In this document: positions 42,163 to 51,547 of the stretch, in pieces
How positions within the stretch are numbered: position 1 is the stretch's first letter
Layout of the letters: every line of letters starts with the position of its first letter
Source: Ardenticatenales bacterium
GTDB taxonomy: Bacteria > Chloroflexota > Anaerolineae > Promineifilales > Promineifilaceae
Reading direction: 5' to 3'
Length of the DNA stretch: 64,000 nt
Assembly (NCBI GenBank): GCA_020634575.1
Contig: JACKBM010000036.1
Span: 1 to 64,000, forward strand
The notes under the pieces: model-generated
The model's database searches: none
What the model was told of the DNA's origin: nothing
The model's input: only the letters and a program-made list of their open reading frames with translations
Translations under genes and position numbers: made by a program

Positions 42163-43299
42163 ATGCGAATCTGTCTTATTGGTCCAACTTACCCGTTTCG
42201 GGGGGGCATTGCCCATTACACCACGCTGCTCAGCCGCCACATTCAGACAGAAACGGCGCATGAAGCGCTTTTGATCTCCTTTAGCCGGCAATACCCCCGC
42301 TTTCTTTACAAGGGTGAAAGCGACCAGGACCCATCGGCCACACCGCTAACGACCCCGGCCGAATATCTCCTTGACTCGCTCAACCCCCTGAGTTGGTGGC
42401 GCACGGCCCGGCGCATTGCCCGCTGGCAGCCGGATATGGTGATATTGCAATGGTGGACGCCTTATTGGACCCCCGTCTGGGCAACAATTAGCAGCCTCGT
42501 GCGCAGATGGTGCCCATCAGCCCGGCAGATCTGCATCTGCCACAACGTTTTGCCTCACGAGAGCCATTGGTATGACGATGTCGCCCTGAACCTGGCCGTG
42601 GGGCGCTCCGACGGGTTTATTGTGCATAGCGAAGCGGACGGTCGGGTGCTGAGCAAGGTCCTGCCTGAACGCCGCTGGGCGACGGCCCCAATCCCCACCT
42701 ATGCCTCGCTGGCGGCGCCGGCGGCTGAGGAAACGCTGGGGCTGCCGGAGGACCGGCCGGTCCTCCTCTTCTGCGGCCTCATTCGCGAATACAAGGGGCT
42801 TTCAGTCTTGCTGGAAGCGCTACCAAAGGTCTTGCGAGAGCGGCCGGTCCACCTGGCCATCGTGGGCGAATTCTGGGGCAACAGCAAGCCTACCTATGAG
42901 GCGCAAATTGCGGAGCTGGGCATCGCAGCAGCCGTCACCCTGCGCGACGAGTATGTGGCGGATGAGCTTCTAACCGCTTATGTGCGGCGGGCGGACGTCG
43001 TGGTGCTGCCCTATCGCAGCGCCACCCAGAGCGCGGTGATCCAGCTTGCTTTTGGCCAGGGCACACCGGTCATTACCACGAATGTAGGCGGCCTGCCGGA
43101 AGCAGTGGCGGATGGCCAGACCGGTCTCACCGTACCACCCAACAACCCGGGCGCGTTAGCTGCTGCCATTCTGCGTTTTTTTGACGAGGGGATGGGGCCA
43201 CGGTTTGCCGCCGAAATCCAGGCTCGCCAGGCGCAGTTCTCCTGGCAACGCCTGCTTGATGTCATCGTCGCCTTGAGCCACGAAGAAAACGCCCGCTAA
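42163..43299 (+). CDS. GT4-family glycosyltransferase
   Basis: 378 residues with the GT-B fold of GT4 enzymes. The N-terminal domain has IGPTYPFRGGIAHYT with the Gly-rich acceptor-side loop. The C-terminal domain has LFCGLIREYKG and the donor-site block VVLPYRSATQSAVIQLAFGQ followed by NVGGLPE, the position of the conserved E-x7-E motif, although the first Glu is replaced. There is no signal peptide. It probably acts at the inner membrane face in surface-glycan assembly. Sugar and acceptor are unknown. Confidence 0.9.
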   Translation: MRICLIGPTYPFRGGIAHYTTLLSRHIQTETAHEALLISFSRQYPRFLYKGESDQDPSATPLTTPAEYLLDSLNPLSWWRTARRIARWQPDMVILQWWTPYWTPVWATISSLVRRWCPSARQICICHNVLPHESHWYDDVALNLAVGRSDGFIVHSEADGRVLSKVLPERRWATAPIPTYASLAAPAAEETLGLPEDRPVLLFCGLIREYKGLSVLLEALPKVLRERPVHLAIVGEFWGNSKPTYEAQIAELGIAAAVTLRDEYVADELLTAYVRRADVVVLPYRSATQSAVIQLAFGQGTPVITTNVGGLPEAVADGQTGLTVPPNNPGALAAAILRFFDEGMGPRFAAEIQARQAQFSWQRLLDVIVALSHEENAR

Positions 43300-43333
43300 C
43301 GTCTGCAAGCCCGGGTCTGCCTTACCCCCTGGT

Positions 43334-43510
43334 CACCGTCATTCCGAGCGTGTCACATCTTAGCCAATGGGTTCAACCTGGCACAGCGAGGAATCTCTGC
43401 AGCGGGCGGCTACGGCACGGGACACAGAGAAGGCATAATTTGGTGTAGAGATTCCTCCCCTCGGCGTGAGTAGGCGCTTATCGGGGTTTGCAGAGGTCGG
43501 AATGACGGTG
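43334..43510. repeat. 177-bp palindromic (MITE/REPIN-like) intergenic element
   Basis: The outer arms CACCGTCATTCCGA (43334-43347) and TCGGAATGACGGTG (43497-43510) are perfect 14-bp inverted repeats. Inner arms GAGGAATCTCT (43388-43398) and AGAGATTCCTC (43447-43457) form a second perfect 11-bp pair. Similar ATTCCGAG...GAGGAATCTC palindromes are common dispersed elements in environmental bacterial genomes (from memory). It contains no gene and fills most of the 43300-43600 gap between convergent glycosyltransferase genes. Confidence 0.7.
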
Positions 43511-43600
43511 TTTGGATCACCGGTTAATGCAGATGACGATACCAGCCAGATTTGGCAAGAGCTGAACTTAACGAGTTTTTGCTGCTCCCGCCGGCCTCCA

Positions 43601-44710
43601 CTAGTTAAGAAGATTGGTTTTGGCCCAGATGTGATCCCAATCGTAGGCACTGATAAATTCGGGGGTCAGCGCAATTTCCGGGGGCTGGCCCAGTTCAGCC
43701 GCAATCGTGGCGGCAAAGGCATCCCAACCGTCAACCACTTTTAGCGCTGGACCCACCACATCCTGGTCAAGCCCCTCGGCCCCGATCGTCGTGCTCACAA
43801 CCCGGCGACCACAGGCGATGCTCTCCAGGATCTTATAGCGGGTGCCGCTGCCGGCCAGCAAAGGGACCAACACCAGGTCGCTGCTTTTGATCAGCGGCAC
43901 AATATCGTCAGCAAAACCAGCAAAGATAACATTTGCCGGCAGCTCCCCACGATTGGCCAGGAACGCCTCCTGTCCGCGCCCGACAATGAGCAGCTTCCAA
44001 TCCCGATGCAATCTATTCAACCTGGGCACAATTTCATCGAGCAGGAGCGTCACGGCTTCAAGATTGGGGCCGTGGGACAGAGAACCGAAGAAGAGCAGCA
44101 GTGCTGTGGTCGCGGCGATGCCCAGTTCGGCGCGGGCAGCGGCGCGATCAACCGTCTGGGCTTGCAGGGTGGGCACATCAGCCCCGTTGGCCACCACGGT
44201 GATTTTAGCCAGACTGACGTGTAGATTTTTGGCCAACCCGCGCTTGTCGACTTCAGAAACAACCAGAACTTGATCGGCCACTGTGCAAACAAGCCATTCC
44301 AGCAGCGCAACTAGCGGCCAAAGCGGCTGGCCCATCCGACGTAGACGTAGATATTCGACGTTGTGATTATCAAAAATGAGCGAACAACGGCTCAATAACT
44401 TCAGCGCGATGCCAAAGCAGCCACTCCAGAGCTGGCTCACAACAACCGTATCTATCTTCTCACGCCAAACGAGTCGTAATAGCCGGAATAGGTAAAGAGG
44501 ATCAAACAAATTGCGCCAGCGACTGACCGGCCCCACAACCGCATGATAGGTGAACGGCTGCACAGCGGCCGCCTCACTGCCCCGGAAGGCAAACCAGAGC
44601 TGATGCCGGCTCGCCAGATAACGGGCCAGATGATGGGTGCGAACAATTGTGCCATGGTAAAGCGGCCATTGCTCAAACGGAGAAAGCAGGAGAATCTTAC
44701 GCCGCTTCAT
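43601..44710 (-). CDS. GT4-family glycosyltransferase
   Basis: 369 residues, GT-B fold. The N-terminal half holds LLLSPFEQWPLYHGTIVRTHH and FDNHNVEYLRLR. The C-terminal half has LLFFGSLSHGPNLEA and the donor-binding LVPLLAGSGTRYKILESIACG, with the E-x7 region typical of GT4 (LESIACGRRVVST). Its ATG follows the stop of the upstream membrane-protein gene with no gap (TAGATG), so the two are translationally coupled. A role in surface-polysaccharide assembly is inferred from the neighbourhood. Confidence 0.9.
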   Translation of the reverse strand: MKRRKILLLSPFEQWPLYHGTIVRTHHLARYLASRHQLWFAFRGSEAAAVQPFTYHAVVGPVSRWRNLFDPLYLFRLLRLVWREKIDTVVVSQLWSGCFGIALKLLSRCSLIFDNHNVEYLRLRRMGQPLWPLVALLEWLVCTVADQVLVVSEVDKRGLAKNLHVSLAKITVVANGADVPTLQAQTVDRAAARAELGIAATTALLLFFGSLSHGPNLEAVTLLLDEIVPRLNRLHRDWKLLIVGRGQEAFLANRGELPANVIFAGFADDIVPLIKSSDLVLVPLLAGSGTRYKILESIACGRRVVSTTIGAEGLDQDVVGPALKVVDGWDAFAATIAAELGQPPEIALTPEFISAYDWDHIWAKTNLLN

Positions 44711-46864
44711 CTATGGTTGCGACAGGGGTAACAGACGATAAATATCGGCTGTCCACAGAATGGACTGAATGTTCACCGGCTTGCGATCATAGGTGCTCTC
44801 CAGCACCGTAAACCTGAGTTCAAACGTTGATTCAAAGCTCAGGTTCTCCGGGGCGAGTGGTGACGGATTGGGCTCGGACAACTCAACCCAATAAATTTCC
44901 CAGCCCTCTTCCTGCCAGCGTGCCAGCGTCTGCATCAGGAGATCGGCCTGTGGCCCGGTCAGGTTCTGTACCGTAAAGGCATGTTTCCCGTAGATCAGGT
45001 TTAGGGGGACACTGAGATGATCACCCAGATCCACCGGCCGGGCCTGATTAAAGAGGAAGATGGCGTTCTCAGGGAACTGGGCCACCAGTGACTCAAATTG
45101 GGCCGGCATCGTCTGGTAGTTGGTCTGCGACAAAAAGCCCCTGGACGTCCAGGCTATGCCGGCCAGCCAAACCATGAGCAATAGCCAGCCAGCCAGCCGG
45201 TAGAGGGTCTGCGAACGTTGTAGCAGCCAATCAAAGAGGAGGATGGCTGAGAGGACAAAAAACGGAATGACGATCGGGACATAACGCCGCAAAGCATACA
45301 TGTGGATCCCGTTGGAGCGGATATTCCACAGATAAAACAGCGCAAAGATTGTCCCAAGAAACACCATGGCCCAGGTGCGTCGCTGCAGATCCCACCAGAG
45401 ACGTAGCGCCCCGGCAATGGCCAGAAAAACGGCCGGGGCGGACATGTACCAGCCGAGATGGCGCAGGTTCATATGATTCCATTGTTGGACGGTCACATTG
45501 TCCCACGGGTTCACATATTCCAGCGCTGAACCGAGCCGCGGGCGGAGAAACCAGGCATATAGCGCCAGCGCCACACCGCCAATCAGGATCAGATACCGGC
45601 CGGTTCCCCAAAACCGGGTCAGCAGAGTAAACAAACCTCCCCGTCGCAACAACACCAGGACCAGCAAACCAGCCAGCCCCATGATGGGCAACAGCCACCA
45701 GAATTGCTGCCAGGCCACAGCCAGGGCATAACCATAAATATTGTCAAAATAGGGTCTGGCAAAGACCAGCGCATGCCAGGTCGCATAGATGGGCAAAATG
45801 ACAAGGGGAGCAAAAAACCAGAGCTGCGAGCGCTGCCAGCGCTTTTCGCCAATAAGGTAAACGGCCAACACCGCAGGAATAATCCAGACAAAAAAGGTGT
45901 CGATACGGACCAGAAACGTCGTTCCCCAGGCGCCACCGGCCAGATAGGCCAGAGTGCCATCCTCATACTCGTCTTCACCCCAAACGATAAACGCCCAGAG
46001 CCCAAACCAGAAGAGAAATTGCGTCAGCATCTCCGAGGTAGGGTAACGAGCAAACCAGACCTGAATCGCTGTGATGGCCAGGCTGCCAACGGCGCCCAGG
46101 GCCAGCCACCAGCCATGCGGGGAGCCTTTCAGAAGGCGCCGGGCCACCAGGTAGATGGCAAAGGTAGCGAGCAGAGCCCAGTATGGGGTCAGTTGCAGGG
46201 CGCCAGCGACACCGCCCAGGGCGAAGCCGGCGGCCAGCCAGACCACGTGTAGGTGGTAGAAGGGGGGCCAGATCCGGCCGGTTTGGTCCGTAACCAGAAA
46301 GCCGGACGACCAGAAAAAGGTCCCATCCGGCATTGTACGCAGAAAGGTAGGGTATAGCTCAGGGGGCAGTTCAGCCAGCAGCTCATCTTTGACCACCAGC
46401 GTACCCTGCTGCTCCAGATAGGCGCCAAGATTGATGTAGACGCCGGCATCCGCACCGCCCCACATAATCTCATGGGGCCGGAAGTAAATAAGGGTGGACC
46501 CAGCTAGCCAAAGCGCCACCAGAAGGTACTCCACGCGTCCTGGCAAGGTCCATTGCGTAAACGGAACAGCCAGGCTCGACAGCGCTGTCGACCCGCCCTG
46601 CTCCTTTCGCCGGCTTTGACGAAAAAAGCCAGCAGCAGCCAAAACGAGGGCGCCAACTAGCAGAAGCCATGAAGCATAGACGCCAGCATCAGCCAGCAGG
46701 AGACCCAGGAGGCTGTTCGCCAGCACCCCGGCCCCCAACATGCTCAGCAGCCGTTCCAGCGGGTCCAGTTTCTGCCGAAATTTCAGGGGCGCCAGGAGCG
46801 CTAACAGCCCAAATCCTGTGCCCAGATTCAGCAGAGTCAGCAACCCAATAACAAGAAACACCAT
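44711..46864 (-). CDS. Polytopic membrane protein, GT-C/ArnT-like
   Basis: 717 residues with at least 13 hydrophobic helices. A long first loop carries GGADAGVYINLG and EELAPELYP-like acidic positions, where GT-C enzymes keep catalytic Asp residues. A soluble C-terminal region of about 130 residues follows the last helix. This layout fits lipid-linked sugar transferases of the GT39/ArnT/PMT type, but I see no diagnostic motif. It is coupled to the downstream GT4 gene. A -10 box lies about 40 bases upstream of the ATG. Confidence 0.8.
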   Translation of the reverse strand: MVFLVIGLLTLLNLGTGFGLLALLAPLKFRQKLDPLERLLSMLGAGVLANSLLGLLLADAGVYASWLLLVGALVLAAAGFFRQSRRKEQGGSTALSSLAVPFTQWTLPGRVEYLLVALWLAGSTLIYFRPHEIMWGGADAGVYINLGAYLEQQGTLVVKDELLAELPPELYPTFLRTMPDGTFFWSSGFLVTDQTGRIWPPFYHLHVVWLAAGFALGGVAGALQLTPYWALLATFAIYLVARRLLKGSPHGWWLALGAVGSLAITAIQVWFARYPTSEMLTQFLFWFGLWAFIVWGEDEYEDGTLAYLAGGAWGTTFLVRIDTFFVWIIPAVLAVYLIGEKRWQRSQLWFFAPLVILPIYATWHALVFARPYFDNIYGYALAVAWQQFWWLLPIMGLAGLLVLVLLRRGGLFTLLTRFWGTGRYLILIGGVALALYAWFLRPRLGSALEYVNPWDNVTVQQWNHMNLRHLGWYMSAPAVFLAIAGALRLWWDLQRRTWAMVFLGTIFALFYLWNIRSNGIHMYALRRYVPIVIPFFVLSAILLFDWLLQRSQTLYRLAGWLLLMVWLAGIAWTSRGFLSQTNYQTMPAQFESLVAQFPENAIFLFNQARPVDLGDHLSVPLNLIYGKHAFTVQNLTGPQADLLMQTLARWQEEGWEIYWVELSEPNPSPLAPENLSFESTFELRFTVLESTYDRKPVNIQSILWTADIYRLLPLSQP

Positions 46865-46904
46865 GACCTAATCTACGCCTTCAAATCCATGGGAAATTCA
46901 AGCG

Positions 46905-46910
46905 ATTATA
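46905..46910 (-). promoter_or_regulatory. -10 box for the GT-C/GT4 operon
   Basis: TATAAT on the minus strand, 40 bases before the ATG at 46864. It is divergent from the extended -10 at 46959. Confidence 0.5.
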
Positions 46911-46958
46911 ACGCCTTCAATCGCTTCCACAACTTACCCAGGAGCGGTCTGAAAAGAA

Positions 46959-46967
46959 TGTTATAAT
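46959..46967 (+). promoter_or_regulatory. Extended -10 promoter of the glycan cluster
   Basis: TGTTATAAT, identical to the elements at 12315 (minus) and 23666. It is followed about 84 bases later by the GT2 gene. Confidence 0.6.
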
Positions 46968-47050
46968 TGGCAGGTTGTGAGGGTCATGGCGACAGCATTA
47001 TCTAACAGAGTCCTGTCTGGTAGGCGCTTCTGACGGCAACTGTAAACACC

Positions 47051-48007
47051 ATGAGCAATGCCACACTGAACTCAACACCAGATCACAAGAGCGGCGCCAA
47101 AGTTGCCGTCGTTATTGCCGGCTGGAACCAGGCTGAGGTAACACAAAAATGCCTGGATAGCATTGCCAGGCAATCGGGCGTGTGCCCAGCCGTCATTCTG
47201 GTCGACAATGGTAGTCAGCCTTCATTGGAACAGCTTCTGGATTTCCCGAGTGAAACCACGTTGCTCAGAAATGTCGAGAATCGTGGCTTCGCCGGTGGCT
47301 ATAACCCGGGCCTGCGCTATGCCCTGCAGCAAGGGTTTGAATACATCTGTCTCCTCAATAATGATGTCGTCATCGCGCCAGACTGCCTGACAGAGCTGGT
47401 GCAGGCAGCCCAACCACCCCATGTCGGACTGGTATCAGCCAAAATCTATCTGGCTGCTGAACCCGACATTATCTGGTCTGTGGGGGCGACCCTGGACCCA
47501 TGGTTGTTGGAGTTAAAAGGGAATGACACAGCCAAAAAGGGCAAATGGGCGGACGAGAAAATCGACAAGGATTTCTTTCCTTTCTGCGTTGTTTTGCTAA
47601 AGCGGGCGGTCCTGGAAGAGGTCGGCTTATTGGACGAAGGGTTCTTTGTCTACTACGAGGATCTGGATTATTGCCAACGATTAAAAAGAACACAATGGCG
47701 CTGCCAGCTGGCGCCTGCGGCTCATGCCTGGCACGAGGTTTCAACCAGTAGCGGCGGCAAAAACACCCCTTTTGCCCGCTACTGGTTCGCTCAGGCAAGT
47801 GGCCGTTATTTCCGTAAACATGGGGGCTGGCATCTCCTGTTGATTGTGCCCTACCGTCTGGCAAGTGCCATGAAATTCTCCCTGAAGATGCTTTGGCAGC
47901 GAAAAATGCGCACCCTCGGTGCCTACTGGCTGGGTTTGGCACGTGGCTGGCTTACAGGCAGGGCCGACACCCCCCCACCCGGATGGGTGAGCTCGCCGCC
48001 AGGCTAA
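47051..48007 (+). CDS. GT2-family (rhamnosyltransferase-like) glycosyltransferase
   Basis: 318 residues. The GT-A fold of GT2 shows VVIAGWNQAEVTQKCLDSI, ILVDNGS, ENRGFAGGYN and the metal-binding LLNNDVVIAP (DxD equivalent). FFVYYEDLDYCQRLK is the acceptor-side motif of GT2 rhamnosyltransferase-like members. The C-terminal part has amphipathic helices and a Pro-rich tail. No Shine-Dalgarno is visible at the ATG. It opens a rightward set of surface-glycan genes. Confidence 0.93.
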   Translation: MSNATLNSTPDHKSGAKVAVVIAGWNQAEVTQKCLDSIARQSGVCPAVILVDNGSQPSLEQLLDFPSETTLLRNVENRGFAGGYNPGLRYALQQGFEYICLLNNDVVIAPDCLTELVQAAQPPHVGLVSAKIYLAAEPDIIWSVGATLDPWLLELKGNDTAKKGKWADEKIDKDFFPFCVVLLKRAVLEEVGLLDEGFFVYYEDLDYCQRLKRTQWRCQLAPAAHAWHEVSTSSGGKNTPFARYWFAQASGRYFRKHGGWHLLLIVPYRLASAMKFSLKMLWQRKMRTLGAYWLGLARGWLTGRADTPPPGWVSSPPG

Positions 48008-48056
48008 TTGGCGCTGGGCTGGCAAGATTCAGACAGTCCAGATAGGATTCCGCGCT

Positions 48057-48983
48057 ATGGAATACGTTAATTGCAACAATTGTGGTCAGGATAATGCTGT
48101 CCTGCTCAATGAGGGTCCTGACCTTCTGCTAAACCGGCCTGGCAGCTTCCGCCTGGTCCGTTGTCGTAACTGCGATCTGATTTACCAGAATCCCCGCTTG
48201 ACGCTGGAGGAACTCCCGCTCCATTACCCTGATCAATATGAACCATATCAGCGCGGGCTGGTAGAGCAACTGTCCTGGTCACAGAAACAGGATAGGAATA
48301 ATGATATGGAGCGGCGCTACAAACATGTCAGCGAGTTCGCGCCCTCCACAGGTCATGTATTGGACATCGGTTGTGCCACGGGGCAATTCCTGGCCACCAT
48401 GGCTGACCACGGCTGGCAAGCAACTGGCGTTGAGCTCAGCGCCTTTGCGGCTGACTATGCGCGTAAAACCTTCAATCTGACTGTGCATCAAGGCACCCTC
48501 GAAAGCGCGGAGTTTGCCGACGCCAGCTTCGACGTCATCACCCAGTGGGATGTACTGGAGCATGTCATCGATCCGAAGGAGACCCTGGCCATAATCAGCC
48601 GGCTGCTGAAGCCAGGTGGCCTTTATGTCGCCAGTCTGCCCAATCCCACCGCTTTTGAAGCGAGCCTGTTCGGCTCGAGTTGGGTTGGCTGGGATAGGCC
48701 CCGTCATCTGCATCTTTTCACGCCCAGGGTTCTGGAAAATTATCTGGAGCGCGCCGGTCTGAAGCCAATTGCCCTCAAAAGCTTTAGTGGACACCTGGCG
48801 GTCACGCTACTCAGTCTGGAGTTTGCCGTGAAGGCACGTGGCTGGTCTGAATCACGGTGGCGGCCCTGGATTCGGCTTGCCTACAACTGGCCGCTACGGC
48901 TGCTGTCATTACCGGCTTTCCGTTTGGCCGGTGCCCTGAATCGTCTCTCTGTCATGACCATGTTTGCCCGTAAGGCAGAGTAA
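48057..48983 (+). CDS. SAM methyltransferase with N-terminal zinc ribbon
   Basis: 308 residues. Cys6-x2-Cys9 and Cys36-x2-Cys39 form a zinc ribbon, followed by YQNPRL. The class I fold then shows VLDIGCATGQFL, VELSAFAADYA and DVITQWDVLEHVIDP (about 95-175). This arrangement (Methyltransf_23 with a zinc ribbon) is common among sugar C- or O-methyltransferases in polysaccharide clusters, which fits the context. AGGA lies about 9 bases before the ATG. Confidence 0.92.
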   Translation: MEYVNCNNCGQDNAVLLNEGPDLLLNRPGSFRLVRCRNCDLIYQNPRLTLEELPLHYPDQYEPYQRGLVEQLSWSQKQDRNNDMERRYKHVSEFAPSTGHVLDIGCATGQFLATMADHGWQATGVELSAFAADYARKTFNLTVHQGTLESAEFADASFDVITQWDVLEHVIDPKETLAIISRLLKPGGLYVASLPNPTAFEASLFGSSWVGWDRPRHLHLFTPRVLENYLERAGLKPIALKSFSGHLAVTLLSLEFAVKARGWSESRWRPWIRLAYNWPLRLLSLPAFRLAGALNRLSVMTMFARKAE

Positions 48984-48990
48984 AGCGTTG

Positions 48991-49935
48991 ATGAAACTGC
49001 TGGCCAGAGCAAATCACTTTGTATCATCTGTCTCCAAATTCATAACGGAAAGCCGCTGGCGGCATCTCTTTACTGCAGGCCTTGTCCTGATGTCGGTCCT
49101 GATCATTGCCGGAATATTGATGGGCAATTGGGAGACATTGGTGGCGTTTGACTGGCAAATCACCCCAATTTGGCTGCTAATCGGCCTGCTACTCTTGCTC
49201 GTAAACTTCGCCCTGAACGCCTGGGTTTGGCATCTTCTGTCGGATAAATTGGTGGCTAGCCATAACGCGCGCTTTAACATCAAAGTGTGGTGTTATGCGA
49301 ATCTCTTGCGCCGCATCCCGGGGACCGTTTGGTTTGTGGCCGGCCGCGCTATGCAATACGAGAAGATTGGTGTTAGCAAGCTCCGCGTCTCAATTTTGAG
49401 TGGTATTGAACTGGCGTTGATACTGGGTGCGGGTTTACTGACCGGTCTGGTGGCGCTACCCATACTCATATTAACACCGGCGTTTCAGGAAACACTTAAG
49501 GGATCCTGGCTTCTCATTCCCATCTTTGTCCTGGTTGGCTTATTGCTGCACCCCAGGGTGTTGGGCAAACTTTGGGGCCGGCTAGGGCAGAGTGATTTGC
49601 AGGAACAGCCCACGTGGCGCGATATCTCGCTTTGGGTTGGTCTATTTGTCGTGGCCTGGGTTACTGGTGGGCTAACCCTGTTCAGTACAATCAACTTTGT
49701 CCATTCCCTGCCTATTTCCGAATTCATACCGATATTAGGCATTTGGGTAGTGGCCAACACCGTATCTGTGGCAGGGGCGCTCACCATTGGCGGTTTTGGC
49801 TTGCGGGAAATCTCGCTGACAGTTTTACTTAGCCAGATAGTCCCCGCGCCCGTGGCGCTTGTGATTAGTTTGCTGATGCGCGTGATCTGGTTGGCGGCGG
49901 AACTCCTGGGCGCGCTGGTGTCTTTGCTGTTGTAA
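48991..49935 (+). CDS. LPG synthase-TM/UPF0104 family membrane protein
   Basis: 314 residues with about seven or eight hydrophobic helices. The segment NLLRRIPGTVWFVAGRAMQYEKIG and the later ANTVSVAGALTIGGFGLRE match the LPG_synthase_TM (AglD/MprF-like) membrane family. Members act as flippases or in lipid-linked glycan transfer. The ATG at 48991 follows the methyltransferase stop by 7 bases, so the genes are an operon. It lacks the soluble aminoacyl domain of MprF. Confidence 0.82.
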   Translation: MKLLARANHFVSSVSKFITESRWRHLFTAGLVLMSVLIIAGILMGNWETLVAFDWQITPIWLLIGLLLLLVNFALNAWVWHLLSDKLVASHNARFNIKVWCYANLLRRIPGTVWFVAGRAMQYEKIGVSKLRVSILSGIELALILGAGLLTGLVALPILILTPAFQETLKGSWLLIPIFVLVGLLLHPRVLGKLWGRLGQSDLQEQPTWRDISLWVGLFVVAWVTGGLTLFSTINFVHSLPISEFIPILGIWVVANTVSVAGALTIGGFGLREISLTVLLSQIVPAPVALVISLLMRVIWLAAELLGALVSLLL

Positions 49936-50012
49936 ACGGGTCTTGCCATGATTAATCCCCGATTACCACGAATGAGGGCCAAAATACTCCTGAAAATAAT
50001 CCATCCGGGTTA

Positions 50013-50042
50013 TTGAAATAAGTCATGCTTATGGCCTATAAT
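50013..50042 (+). promoter_or_regulatory. Sigma-70-type promoter of the secreted repeat protein gene
   Basis: TTGAAA (50013-50018), an 18-base spacer and TATAAT (50037-50042), the same elements and spacing as at 12386. It predicts a leader of about 46 bases. Confidence 0.72.
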
Positions 50043-50095
50043 CTGAGTCGGATAAACAAAATTCCGCCTGATCTACTTACCTTGGAGGTATCTTG

Positions 50096-51442
50096 ATGAA
50101 GAAATTAGTTATGCTATTGATTGTCATAGCAGCCATGGCCATGATGGTGCCAATGGTGGGCGCGCAGGGGCCATCTGTCTATGACTCCAGTATTCAGGTT
50201 CAGAACCTGGATGCTGCGAACACCGCCAATATCGTGGTCGAGTTTTACAACCAGGATGGTACCATTGCTCACAGCTTCAGCGACACTGTGTCTGCTTCTG
50301 GTTCCAACACCTACTTCCCGCTTTCTGTAGCGGCCGGCTTTGATGGCTCGGTGGTTGTCTCTTCTGACCGTGAAGTTGCGGCCATTGTCAACGTCATCGC
50401 TGACAATTTTGCCTTTGGTTCCAGCTACGGTGGTTTCGATGGCGGCGCTGAAGTCATCAGCCTGCCTCTGATCATGCGCGGGAACTCAGGTTTCAACACC
50501 TGGTTCAACGTTCAGAATGCTGGCGGCACTGCGGCTACCATTAATGTTGATTATGCTGACTCAGCTTGTGCTGAAGGCCCGATCACCATTCAGCCGGGCG
50601 CTGCTCACACGTTTGATCAAGCGACCTTCTCCTGTCTGGGCACCACCTACGTTGGTGCCGCGACCGTAACCGGCAACTCCGGTTCTCAGTTGGTTGCCAC
50701 CGTCATGGAAGCTGGTTCCCAGGCCCCCCTGCTGAACCTGCTTTCCTACAATGGCTTCACCACCGGCTCGACCGAACTGGTTGCTCCGCTGGTTCAGTTC
50801 AACAACAGTGGTTTCACCTCCGGTTTCTCGATTCAGAATGCTGGTGGTACCGCCACCAACGTCACTGTGTCGTTTACCCCCGGCGCTGGTAACCCTGGCA
50901 CCGCCTGCACCGAGACAATCTCGATTGCTCCGGGTAGCTCGCAGACCTTTGGTCTGTTCGCCTTCACCCTGACCGGTTCCAATAACACAACCTGTACGCG
51001 CGGTGAGCGTTTCATCGGCTCCGCCGAAGTTACGACCAACAGCGCCAGCCAGGACCTGGTTGGTATCGTCAACCAGATCAACTTCGCCTACTTCGGTAGC
51101 GCCTACAATGCTATTGACCCGGCTGCTGCGACGAACACTGTGGTTATGCCGCTCATCATGGGCCAGAACAGTGGTTTCTTCACCACCTGGAACCTCGCCA
51201 ATGTTGGTGGTAGCTCAACCAACGTGAGCTGTACCTACAGCAACTCGGCAGTGACCTCAAACCAGACCCTGGGTGCTGGTGAAGCGTGGACGCTTGACCA
51301 CAACAACCTCTTCGGTGGTACCTACGTTGGTAGTGCGACCTGTACTGCTGACGGCGCCGGTATTATCGTCGCTGTTGTGAACGAGTTCACCTTTACGAAT
51401 AACGCCGACCTCCTGTTTACTTACAATGCGGTAAATCGGTAA
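50096..51442 (+). CDS. Secreted protein with four beta-rich repeats
   Basis: 448 residues. GGAGG lies 8 bases before the ATG at 50096. A signal peptide ends near GAQG (about residue 24). The mature protein is four related repeats of about 100-110 residues, each starting with a strand like IQVQNLD, FNVQNAGG, FSIQNAGG or WNLANVGG. Each repeat contains a Gly/Ser-rich MRGNSGF, FNNSGF or GQNSGF turn. Composition is rich in Ser, Thr, Asn and Gly and poor in Lys. With its strong promoter this looks like an abundant surface or S-layer-type protein. No anchor is seen. Family not recognised. Confidence 0.85.
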   Translation: MKKLVMLLIVIAAMAMMVPMVGAQGPSVYDSSIQVQNLDAANTANIVVEFYNQDGTIAHSFSDTVSASGSNTYFPLSVAAGFDGSVVVSSDREVAAIVNVIADNFAFGSSYGGFDGGAEVISLPLIMRGNSGFNTWFNVQNAGGTAATINVDYADSACAEGPITIQPGAAHTFDQATFSCLGTTYVGAATVTGNSGSQLVATVMEAGSQAPLLNLLSYNGFTTGSTELVAPLVQFNNSGFTSGFSIQNAGGTATNVTVSFTPGAGNPGTACTETISIAPGSSQTFGLFAFTLTGSNNTTCTRGERFIGSAEVTTNSASQDLVGIVNQINFAYFGSAYNAIDPAAATNTVVMPLIMGQNSGFFTTWNLANVGGSSTNVSCTYSNSAVTSNQTLGAGEAWTLDHNNLFGGTYVGSATCTADGAGIIVAVVNEFTFTNNADLLFTYNAVNR

Positions 51443-51481
51443 GTCTCGGTAAGTATCAGCGTCAACTAAATTATTAAGCAG

Positions 51482-51521
51482 ATGGAGGGCCGCTTGTATT
51501 AGCTGCTCTCCATTTGTTTTT
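51482..51521 (+). terminator. Terminator after the secreted repeat gene
   Basis: ATGGAG (51482-51487) pairs with CTCCAT (51508-51513), followed by TTGTTTTT. The stem is short with a large loop. Confidence 0.6.
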
Positions 51522-51547
51522 CTGTCAAAAGATCAGAAAAGGTGCTC

